A stretch of DNA of 5,044 nucleotides from a bacterium (GTDB lineage Bacteria > Krumholzibacteriota > Krumholzibacteriia > LZORAL124-64-63), in the NCBI GenBank assembly GCA_030635025.1, contig DAOVZQ010000243.1, positions 1 to 5,044 of the forward strand, written 5' to 3'. This document shows, piece by piece, positions 1 to 4,797 of this stretch (positions are counted from its first letter, which is position 1; each line of letters begins with the position of its first letter). A model generated the notes under the pieces. The model was not told the origin of the DNA, made no database searches, and worked only from the letters and a program-made list of their open reading frames with translations. The translations under genes and the position numbers were made by a program.

Positions 1-51
1 CCGGTCTTGGCGGCCGGTCAATTCGCCAAGATGATTGATCAGGTTCCCTGA
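1..51 (+). CDS. C-terminal end of an unidentified upstream gene (partial)
   Basis: Frame 1 is open from the left edge and ends at a TGA at 49-51, reading PVLAAGQFAKMIDQVP. The A of this stop is the first base of the mutY ATG (TGATG), an arrangement typical of translationally coupled operon genes. That overlap is the main reason to believe the frame is real. Sixteen residues are too few to identify a family, and I do not recognise it. The last residues look like an ordinary amphipathic helix end, with no membrane segment or metal motif. Confidence 0.6.
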   Translation, partial: PVLAAGQFAKMIDQVP

Positions 52-1130
52 TGCCGCGTCCGGTGACCCGCCGTTCGATTCCTGCAATGCGCCGCGCCCT
101 GTTGCGCTGGTACGAGCGGGACGGGCGCGTTCTGCCGTGGCGTGTGCGGCCCGAGGATCGCGCCTCCGGTGCAACGCCCGATCCCTACGCCGTCTGGCTG
201 TCCGAGATCATGCTCCAGCAGACCACCGTGCCCCATGCCATTCCCTACTACCGCCGATTCCTGGAGCGCTGGCCGACGGTTGCCGACCTGGCCGCCGCCG
301 ACCGCGACGAGGTGCTGGCCGCCTGGGCCGGGCTGTGGTATTACGCACGGGCCCGGAACCTGATTGCCTGCGCCGAGTCCGTGGCTGAAGCGGGCGGCGG
401 GTTTCCGTACGATGAGAAGGCCTTGTTGGATTTACCCGGCGTGGGTGATTACACGGCCGCGGCGATCCGGGCGCTTGCCTTCGATCTCCCGGCCAACGTT
501 GTCGATGGAAATGTGGAGCGGGTGATCGCGCGATTGCACGCGGTGGAAACGACCTTGCCCAAGGCCAAGACGGAGTTGAAGGCGCTGGCTGCAGAGCTGG
601 CCGACGCGAAACGACCGGGGGACTACGCCCAGGCCTTGATGGATCTTGGGGCCATGGTTTGTACGCCGCGGAATCCGGTTTGTGGGGAATGCCCGTGGTC
701 CAAGTGGTGTATGGCGCGGGACGCCGGCTCACCGACGGACTATCCCCATCGCGCGCCGAAGAAGGCCAGGCCCGTTCGTCGGACGCACGCCTATCTGGTC
801 GTGCAGGACGACGCCGTGTGGCTGCGTCGCCGGCCTGACAAGGGGTTGCTGGGAGGGATGCTCGAGGTGCCATCCTCGCCGTGGCGCGAGGGCCGATTAC
901 GCGACGGTGATCGGATCGACCCCACACCGTTCACCGGCGAGTGGACGCCCGTCGGCGAGGTGCGACACGTCTTCACGCACTTCACTTTACACGTGTACAT
1001 TCTACGCGCGCCGGCGCCATCGACCTGGGAGCCCGAATCCGGCCGCTTCCACGCTAGTGATACTTTTGCCGACCTGGCCCTGCCGAGCCTCATGCGCAAG
1101 ATCCTGAAGACGGGAGGGGAGACGCCGTGA
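51..1130 (+). CDS. mutY: A/G-specific adenine DNA glycosylase MutY
   Basis: MutY removes adenine mispaired with 8-oxoguanine, the first step of base-excision repair in the GO system. This 359-residue protein has the expected order. The N-terminal glycosylase domain contains LPWR (28-31) and SEIMLQQTTV (51-60), with E52 matching the catalytic Glu37 of E. coli. A helix-hairpin-helix LPGVGDYTAAA (128-138) is followed by VVDGNVERV (150-158), where D152 matches the catalytic Asp138. A [4Fe-4S] loop follows with C204, C211, C214 and C220 (C-x6-C-x2-C-x5-C). From about residue 240 a NUDIX-like 8-oxoG-recognition domain includes FTH at 308-310, the counterpart of the FSH loop. Length is normal. The ATG at 51 overlaps the previous stop; the weak AGG upstream fits coupled initiation. 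An internal ATG (residue 13) is less likely because it lacks a ribosome site. Oddity: W96 replaces the usual Gly in GLGYYAR. Family assignment is near certain. Confidence 0.97.
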   Translation: MPRPVTRRSIPAMRRALLRWYERDGRVLPWRVRPEDRASGATPDPYAVWLSEIMLQQTTVPHAIPYYRRFLERWPTVADLAAADRDEVLAAWAGLWYYARARNLIACAESVAEAGGGFPYDEKALLDLPGVGDYTAAAIRALAFDLPANVVDGNVERVIARLHAVETTLPKAKTELKALAAELADAKRPGDYAQALMDLGAMVCTPRNPVCGECPWSKWCMARDAGSPTDYPHRAPKKARPVRRTHAYLVVQDDAVWLRRRPDKGLLGGMLEVPSSPWREGRLRDGDRIDPTPFTGEWTPVGEVRHVFTHFTLHVYILRAPAPSTWEPESGRFHASDTFADLALPSLMRKILKTGGETP

Positions 1131-1657
1131 GTCCGTGGATCGCGCTGTTTCGAGGTATTAACGTGGGTGGGCATCGCAGTCTGCCCATGAAGGAGCTCAA
1201 GGCCCTGATGACTGACCTGGGCTACGCCGACGTGCGAACCTACATCCAGAGCGGCAACGTAGTCTTCGAGTCCGACGAAACGGACTCGGCAGCGATGGCC
1301 TTGCGCATTTCCGCCGCCGTCGAGCAGAGCCACGGCTTCTCGACGCGGGTGCTGGTCCTGTCCCGCGACGATTTCATGTCCGCCATCGTCGCCAACCCCT
1401 TTCCCGACGCCGAATCCGAACCCAAGACCCTCCACCTCTACTTCCTCACCGCACCACCCACGCCGGACATCGCATCGCTTGATGCGGCCAAGGCGGCCGA
1501 CGAGACCTACGTCATCATTGACCGGACTCTGTATCTCCACGCCCCTAGCGGTATAGGGCGCTCCAAGCTGGCGGCGAAGATCGACCGGTTGCTGAACGTG
1601 GAAACGACCGCGCGTAATTGGCGCACGGTCGTTAAGATTGCGGAGATAGCAGGCTGA
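1127..1657 (+). CDS. DUF1697 family protein
   Basis: This 176-residue protein carries the hallmarks of DUF1697: ALFRGINVGGH (6-16), YIQSGNVVF (39-47), NPFP (90-93), LHLYFL (102-107), YLHAPSGIGRSKL (136-148) and TARNWRTV (161-168). The family is usually about 180 residues, so this copy looks complete. Its function is unknown; the fold is a small soluble alpha/beta domain, and no signal peptide or membrane segment is seen. The GTG start at 1127 overlaps the mutY stop (GTGA) and has a strong purine-rich ribosome site (GGGAGGGGAG, 1112-1121). It is therefore very probably co-transcribed and co-translated with mutY. That linkage does not show a repair role, because DUF1697 genes occur in many contexts. 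Confidence 0.93.
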   Translation: MSPWIALFRGINVGGHRSLPMKELKALMTDLGYADVRTYIQSGNVVFESDETDSAAMALRISAAVEQSHGFSTRVLVLSRDDFMSAIVANPFPDAESEPKTLHLYFLTAPPTPDIASLDAAKAADETYVIIDRTLYLHAPSGIGRSKLAAKIDRLLNVETTARNWRTVVKIAEIAG

Positions 1658-1667
1658 GGCGGCTCAG
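1654..1667. repeat. Short inverted repeat spanning both convergent stop codons
   Basis: CTGAG-GCGG-CTCAG forms a five-base stem with a four-base loop. It contains the TGA of the DUF1697 gene (1655-1657) and the TCA complement of the leftward gene's stop (1664-1666). A G-U and a G-C pair could extend it to seven in the + strand RNA. There is no T-run on either side, so it is not a convincing intrinsic terminator; it may simply reflect the two TGA stops facing each other. Confidence 0.3.
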
Positions 1668-2296
1668 TCCTCGTATAGACTCTTAACGGCCCCCCAGGTC
1701 ATGATCTTGTTTGGAATAATGGGGTTACAGAAATCCATTCCCCACGTGATATAGGCGCTGGGCCTACTCCAGTCACCAATGGCCGGCAGACCGGCCGGGA
1801 TGGGATTGCCGACTTCCGCCGTGTAGCCGGGGCCTTCTGGGAACGTTGTGGATCCCGGGATGCGTCCGATTGTGAATGCGGCCCCGGGATCGACCTCGTA
1901 TCCGATGAATGTGAGTGTGATGTAAGCGAGCATCGTGACGGAACCCGTGATCGGCACATCGACGCCCACAATGTAATCTGGGCCTGAACCGTAATGTGTG
2001 GCGCCCTCTCCGATCACAATCCATGAAGCTGGGATAGGTATGAGTGGATTTCCTTCGATTTCCAGCCGGGCTTCCCAGGCCAGGACGCTTGGTTGGGGGG
2101 TGCTGGGTCTGGTCAGCATCAGGTAAGCGGTGATCTCGGTTAAGCCCTGAAGTGGCGAATAGTCATAACAGAAGAAGGTTGCGTCGAGATCGAAATAGAT
2201 GCCCATGCCGTCGTCACGGTGGTTGACCTGAGCAGACGCGGGCACGATCGAAGCGAATACGATAATAATGGCAATCGCACACATCATTTTCTTCAT
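1664..2296 (-). CDS. Secreted protein of unrecognised family, paralogue A (WGAVKSLY tail)
   Basis: The 210-residue product begins with a clear Sec signal peptide: KK at 2-3, a hydrophobic core at about 6-19, and an ASA|Q cleavage site after residue 22. The mature part is rich in Pro, Gly, Thr and Ile with alternating hydrophobic residues (for example GSVTMLAYITLTFIGYEV, 118-135), suggesting a beta-sandwich; no enzyme motif is visible. It ends in MTWGAVKSLYED (199-210). C43 and C190 are the only mature cysteines and could form a disulphide. About half of its residues match the 210-residue paralogue at 3883-4515 by hand alignment, including DGMxIYFDL, PSTPxP, FIGYEV and PGSTTFxEGPGY. The ATG at 2296 has GAGGT six bases upstream (2303-2307) and its own promoter at 2360-2388. 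Function unknown; export to periplasm or surface is inferred. Confidence 0.88.
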   Translation of the reverse strand: MKKMMCAIAIIIVFASIVPASAQVNHRDDGMGIYFDLDATFFCYDYSPLQGLTEITAYLMLTRPSTPQPSVLAWEARLEIEGNPLIPIPASWIVIGEGATHYGSGPDYIVGVDVPITGSVTMLAYITLTFIGYEVDPGAAFTIGRIPGSTTFPEGPGYTAEVGNPIPAGLPAIGDWSRPSAYITWGMDFCNPIIPNKIMTWGAVKSLYED

Positions 2297-2359
2297 TACA
2301 CGACCTCATGGATTGCAGCGTGTTTAGCGGATTACAAAAAGTATCTATCGGGCGAGGAT

Positions 2360-2388
2360 AGTGTATCAGATTGAAAGCGAGCGTTCAA
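2360..2388 (-). promoter_or_regulatory. Predicted sigma70-type promoter for secreted paralogue A
   Basis: Reading the - strand, the -35 box TTGAAC (2388-2383) is followed by exactly 17 bases and the -10 box TACACT (2365-2360), each matching the consensus at four of six positions. The start of transcription would lie near 2353, giving a leader of about 57 bases. The stretch is visibly AT-richer than the flanking genes. The same TTGAAC-17-TAnAnT layout precedes the other two leftward units, which raises confidence. Confidence 0.6.
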
Positions 2389-2433
2389 ATTATGTGTTAT
2401 GAATGCGAGTAATCTTAGCGTTGTGAACGGGGA

Positions 2434-3159
2434 TCAAGTGCCTGAATCATCGTATCGCCACCCCACCCCAATATTCACCTTCCCGTTCGGACGATAACCA
2501 ACCTCGGCCTTGTCCAGGATATCCGCGACCGGCGCCGTGCCGTCGTCCCGGCATCGGGAGATGCAGCCGACGCTGAAGACCGTATCGATTTCATCGCCGA
2601 CGCTCCGCAGGGTGTCGATGACCGCAAGGCATCCGGCCTCGTCGGTCTTGAACTCGAGAATGCACGACAGGACGCGTTCCCGTTTGATGTCTTCGGGGAA
2701 CGATCCCGCGATCGTGTCGGTCATCAGGTTGGTGACGGGATTCGTGGGCTCGAAAACGACTCCCAGTCGGGCCACGGCGATGGCGATCGTCTCCACATCG
2801 GCGAAGGTCGCACCCAAACCCGGCCGGCCGATGTCCACGGTGAAACCGACTTCGCCGAACCGGTAGCGGTCGGTGACATCGTTGGACTTCATTTCGGCGG
2901 TGCCGCGCCCGTCGATCAGTCCGGAGCCGGACTGGACCGGCCGGACCGAGCTGAAGATATGCCGGATGATCCGCGGCCATTCGAGCGTCTCCGCCACGAA
3001 GGCCTCGTGGGGACAGACGTCCGACCGCAGACAGACGTAGCACTCGACGCACGGATCCGGATCGATCGTACTGGTTTCGTCCCCAAGGGAAATCGCCTCG
3101 GTCGGGCAATAGGGGAGACATTCGCCGCAGGCGTTGCACTTGTCAGGATCGATTCGCAT
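2434..3159 (-). CDS. Ferredoxin-type 2[4Fe-4S] protein with a conserved uncharacterised C-terminal domain
   Basis: This 241-residue protein starts with a two-cluster ferredoxin domain: C8-x2-C11-x2-C14-x3-C18-P and C37-x2-C40-x2-C43-x5-C49-P. In such domains the fourth Cys of each motif normally ligates the other motif's cluster. A linker follows, then an alpha/beta-looking domain of about 150 residues with GRGTAEMKSNDVTDRY (84-99), DIGRPGLGATFADVE (109-123), EPTNPVTNLM (137-146) and PNGKVNIGVG (224-233). I recall similar domains in anaerobes' ferredoxin-like proteins but cannot name a function. Further cysteines lie at 166, 177, 199 and 203. No signal peptide, so cytoplasmic electron transfer is inferred. 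The ATG at 3159 precedes the first Cys by seven codons and overlaps the upstream gene by 17 bases. GGAGG (3163-3167) is only three bases from the start, which is tight. The longer open frame upstream is the antiphase reading of the neighbouring gene. Confidence 0.88.
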   Translation of the reverse strand: MRIDPDKCNACGECLPYCPTEAISLGDETSTIDPDPCVECYVCLRSDVCPHEAFVAETLEWPRIIRHIFSSVRPVQSGSGLIDGRGTAEMKSNDVTDRYRFGEVGFTVDIGRPGLGATFADVETIAIAVARLGVVFEPTNPVTNLMTDTIAGSFPEDIKRERVLSCILEFKTDEAGCLAVIDTLRSVGDEIDTVFSVGCISRCRDDGTAPVADILDKAEVGYRPNGKVNIGVGWRYDDSGT

Positions 3160-3760
3160 GATCCTCCAGAAGCGCGGCGGCGCGGCGTTTGTTGAAGATC
3201 TTGCACAGGCACAACTCGCCCAGCGATTCGGCGGCGGCTTCGTTCGTGACTTGCCCGTCGGCCACTTCCCGCATCTTCTTTTCCACGAATCGCGGCGACA
3301 CCAGGTGGTGACCGCACATCGTGGTGACTTCGAGAACGGTCTTGTCCGGCAGTTGCTCGAGTCGGCCGAACGAGCCCAGGGAATACTGCACGGTATGAGG
3401 ACGCAGGCCCAGGTCGCCCAGACAGGAGCCGACCTCATCGATCACGCCCGAAACGACGACCGATCGGCCGGTGTCCGCCTCCTTGAGCCGTGCGAGATGG
3501 GAGCGCAGATCCTCGCGCGAGTGGAAGACGCTGGTCCAGTCCATCCCCTCTAGCCCGTCACCGACACCGGCGCGGTTCAGAAGACGGCCGACGCCGAGCT
3601 TCCGATACACGGTCTTGAGCAGAGTGTAGAACCGGGGAAAACGGCCGCTCAGCCGGTCTTTCCAGGTGAGCGAGGTTCGATGGCGGTTTTCCAGGGTGAG
3701 GACAACGAAATCCCTCTTCAGGGAAGATGTGTCGCCGTGTCTGTGCAGAGAGTGGGTCAT
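3143..3760 (-). CDS. Uncharacterised protein with CGHH and CLCKIFN motifs, partner of the ferredoxin-type gene
   Basis: A 205-residue soluble protein with no signal peptide. The N-terminal ~75 residues are basic and variable-looking. From about residue 80 it reads as a conserved domain: SGVIDEVGSCLGDLGL (104-119), HTVQYSLGSFG (122-132), LEVTTMCGHHLVS (143-155) and ELCLCKIFNKRRAAALL (182-198). C149, H151, H152, C184 and C186 are plausible metal or cluster ligands, but there is no standard ferredoxin spacing. I recall related sequences with CGHGMVS and CVCGIFN beside ferredoxin-like genes in anaerobes, without a known role. It shares a 17-base overlap with the next gene, so the two probably act together. 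The ATG at 3760 has AGGA five bases upstream (3766-3769) and a promoter at 3820-3848. A start further in cannot be excluded given the weakly conserved N-terminus. Confidence 0.8.
   Translation of the reverse strand: MTHSLHRHGDTSSLKRDFVVLTLENRHRTSLTWKDRLSGRFPRFYTLLKTVYRKLGVGRLLNRAGVGDGLEGMDWTSVFHSREDLRSHLARLKEADTGRSVVVSGVIDEVGSCLGDLGLRPHTVQYSLGSFGRLEQLPDKTVLEVTTMCGHHLVSPRFVEKKMREVADGQVTNEAAAESLGELCLCKIFNKRRAAALLEDHANRS
3163..3167 (-). promoter_or_regulatory. Ribosome binding site setting the ferredoxin-type gene start
   Basis: GGAGG lies inside the 3' end of the upstream gene with only three bases (ATC) before the ATG at 3159. The match is strong but the spacing is shorter than usual. No other start codon lies between this site and the first cluster cysteine, so this start is preferred; efficient initiation may depend on ribosomes finishing the upstream gene, which stops at 3143. 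Confidence 0.6.
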
Positions 3761-3819
3761 GAATGTCCTGCGGGTTGGGCATTCCTGCGAACTTGGGTGA
3801 TTTGGGGTCGTGAGTTGAT

Positions 3820-3848
3820 ATTCTAGCAGAATGTGTGGGGTGGTTCAA
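3820..3848 (-). promoter_or_regulatory. Predicted sigma70-type promoter for the iron-sulphur operon
   Basis: On the - strand TTGAAC (3848-3843), 17 bases, then TAGAAT (3825-3820), which matches the -10 consensus at five of six positions. Transcription would start near 3813, about 52 bases before the ATG at 3760. It lies 35 bases downstream of the preceding gene's stop, so the iron-sulphur operon need not depend on read-through from the secreted-protein unit. It is the best of the three matching promoters. Confidence 0.65.
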
Positions 3849-3882
3849 ATGGTGGTGTGGTTAGGGGTGTTCTTATGGCAGG

Positions 3883-4515
3883 TCATTTATTGTACAGGCT
3901 TTTGACGGCACCCCAAGTCATCACCTCGACCGGGAAAGGGTTGGGGATGGGGCTGCAACCTTCATCCATACCGTTGATCCAGGCCGTTTCGATATCCCAC
4001 GAGCCAAAAATGGCTATGGCGGGGATTGGATCCCCGGGTGCGGCTATGTAGCCGGGACCTTCGGTGAAGGTTGTGGATCCCGGAACCCCACCCATGGTGA
4101 ATGTGCACGTCGGGTTAACTTCATAACCGATAAACGAAACAGTGATGTGTGCGAGTATGGTGACTGAACCCATTATCGGCAGATCGACGGTCTGGATGTA
4201 ATCGTTTCCAGTTGTAACATCGACTCCATCGCTCCCAAGGATCGTCCATCGGTTAGGAATGGGAAGCCCGGGATTGCCATCAACCTCTAGATGGGCTTCC
4301 CAACCCGTGATCTTCGGGTGGGGCGTGGAGGGATTGGTCACCATCAGGAATGCTGTAATCGGTGAATATGCACCTGGTATGGTATGCACCATGAAACACA
4401 TTGCTTCGAGATCGAAGTAGATGCTCATGCCGTCCGGGTCCGGATCGATCTGAGCGTATGTGGAGCAGGGTATAGCGATCACTATTAAGAGTGTGATCAG
4501 AAATATCTTTTTCAA
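3883..4515 (-). CDS. Secreted protein of unrecognised family, paralogue B (TTG start)
   Basis: With the TTG at 4515 as start the product is 210 residues, exactly the length of paralogue A. It opens with a textbook signal peptide MKKIFLITLLIVIAIPCSTYA|Q (cleavage after 21). The mature chain shares DGMSIYFDL (28-36), NPSTPHP (61-67), FIGYEV (128-133), PGSTTFTEGPGY (145-156) and the terminal MTWGAVKSLYNK (199-210) with paralogue A. Mature cysteines are C40, C137 and C187. A predicted beta-rich exported protein; no catalytic motif seen, function unknown. Ribosome site GAGGAG (4524-4529) is eight bases from the TTG. The frame stays open to an ATG at 4617, which would give 244 residues, but that extension is out-of-phase reading of a decayed paralogue and would bury the signal peptide. 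Its transcript probably begins at the promoter at 4669-4697. Confidence 0.86.
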   Translation of the reverse strand: MKKIFLITLLIVIAIPCSTYAQIDPDPDGMSIYFDLEAMCFMVHTIPGAYSPITAFLMVTNPSTPHPKITGWEAHLEVDGNPGLPIPNRWTILGSDGVDVTTGNDYIQTVDLPIMGSVTILAHITVSFIGYEVNPTCTFTMGGVPGSTTFTEGPGYIAAPGDPIPAIAIFGSWDIETAWINGMDEGCSPIPNPFPVEVMTWGAVKSLYNK

Positions 4516-4520
4516 TGTGC

Positions 4521-4617
4521 TTACTCCTCGTACAGGGTCTTCACTGCGTCCCAAGTCATCGATTTGATATTGCCGACGTCGCAGGGTCAGCAAAAAGGTA
4601 GATATGATTTTCATCAT
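4521..4617 (-). pseudogene. Remnant of a third secreted paralogue: start and tail kept, middle deleted
   Basis: At 4617 an ATGATG with an upstream AGAGG (4623-4627) begins MMKIISTFLLTL, which reads like the first third of a signal peptide. At about 4580-4590 the phase changes. In another frame, open from 4586 to a TAA at 4521-4523, the sequence reads CDVGNIKS followed by MTWDAVKTLYEE and stop, clearly the family's C-terminal tail. The Cys a few residues before MTW is also present in both full copies. The simplest reading is an internal deletion of roughly 530 bases from a ~210-codon gene, leaving a frameshifted stub. The stub's start frame now runs in phase into paralogue B. The alternative, chance, is unlikely given the tail match with the stop in the right place. 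Confidence 0.8.
4524..4529 (-). promoter_or_regulatory. Ribosome binding site that decides the TTG start of paralogue B
   Basis: GAGGAG on the - strand lies eight bases before the TTG at 4515. It also encodes the last two Glu codons of the remnant's tail, so the remnant's stop (4521-4523) falls between ribosome site and start. In the ancestral arrangement the two paralogues would have been translationally coupled. This site plus the perfect signal peptide favour TTG over the ATG at 4617. Confidence 0.7.
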
Positions 4618-4668
4618 CTCATCCTCTCAATTATCCGATGCTTTCAGAATGCAGTTCTAGATAAGGTG

Positions 4669-4697
4669 ACTCTAGCATATCGACCGCGCCTGTTCAA
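4669..4697 (-). promoter_or_regulatory. Predicted sigma70-type promoter for the remnant and paralogue B
   Basis: On the - strand TTGAAC (4697-4692), 17 bases, then TAGAGT (4674-4669). The -35 box is identical to the two other leftward promoters and the spacing is the same. Transcription would begin near 4662, about 45 bases before the remnant's ATG, so paralogue B would have a leader of nearly 150 bases containing the stub. Confidence 0.55.
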
Positions 4698-4709
4698 CTG
4701 GCGACGGTT

Positions 4710-4737
4710 TTAAGGCCGGCGATTCATCCGCCCTTAA
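4710..4737. repeat. Imperfect inverted repeat TTAAGG...CCTTAA
   Basis: Six-base arms TTAAGG (4710-4715) and CCTTAA (4732-4737) enclose a further three-base GCG/CGC pairing with a three-base bulge. It lies just upstream of the -35 box at 4692-4697. On the - strand it is followed by AAAACC rather than a T-run, so it is not a typical terminator. It could be a binding site or a structured part of the methyltransferase 3' leader-out; nothing decides this. Confidence 0.25.
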
Positions 4738-4743
4738 CAAACA

Positions 4744-4773
4744 CTTCGAACTTTACACGTGTAAATTGCGAAG
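4744..4773 (-). terminator. Thirty-base inverted repeat, candidate terminator of the methyltransferase gene or operator
   Basis: The core TTTACACGTGTAAA (4752-4765) is a perfect 14-base palindrome. The arms extend outward to CTTCG (4744-4748) and CGAAG (4769-4773), pairing 13 of 15 positions. On the - strand it begins 13 bases after the TGA of the partial gene and is followed by TGTTTGTT, which fits a weak Rho-independent terminator. The stem is AT-rich with almost no loop, so a dimeric-repressor operator acting on the promoter ~50 bases downstream is an alternative. Confidence 0.4.
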
Positions 4774-4780
4774 AGTATGA

Positions 4781-4797
4781 GTCGCTCAATCAGCGAC
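4781..4797. repeat. Perfect hairpin at the stop codon of the methyltransferase gene
   Basis: GTCGCT (4781-4786) and AGCGAC (4792-4797) form a perfect six-base stem around a five-base loop, with the TGA stop (4786-4788) at the loop edge. Together with the larger inverted repeat immediately downstream it gives two consecutive stem-loops at the transcript's 3' end, which may protect it from exonucleases. No T-run follows directly. Confidence 0.35.

Noticed and set aside
984..997. Fourteen bases ACTTTACACGTGTA inside mutY identical to part of the inverted repeat at 4750-4763
   Set aside because: The mutY copy is within conserved coding sequence, lacks the second half of the extended palindrome and is far away; chance is sufficient.
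208..1540. Two long open frames on the - strand (208-927 and 791-1540)
   Set aside because: They are antisense to mutY and DUF1697, have low-complexity Arg/Pro-rich or incoherent composition, and match no family. They result from GC-rich codon bias.
3160..3438. Open extension of the ferredoxin-type gene giving 334 residues
   Set aside because: The extra 93 codons lie entirely inside the coding region of the upstream gene, have no family resemblance, and the ferredoxin motif begins naturally seven residues after the ATG at 3159.
3833..4051. Open frame on the + strand opposite the end of paralogue B
   Set aside because: It is the reverse-phase shadow of a well-supported gene and has no ribosome site or recognisable features.
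4462..4470. Possible lipoprotein cysteine in the signal peptide of paralogue B (AIPC, residue 17)
   Set aside because: IPC is not an acceptable lipobox (Leu-x-Gly/Ala-Cys), paralogue A has no cysteine at the equivalent place, and TYA|Q is a normal signal peptidase I site.
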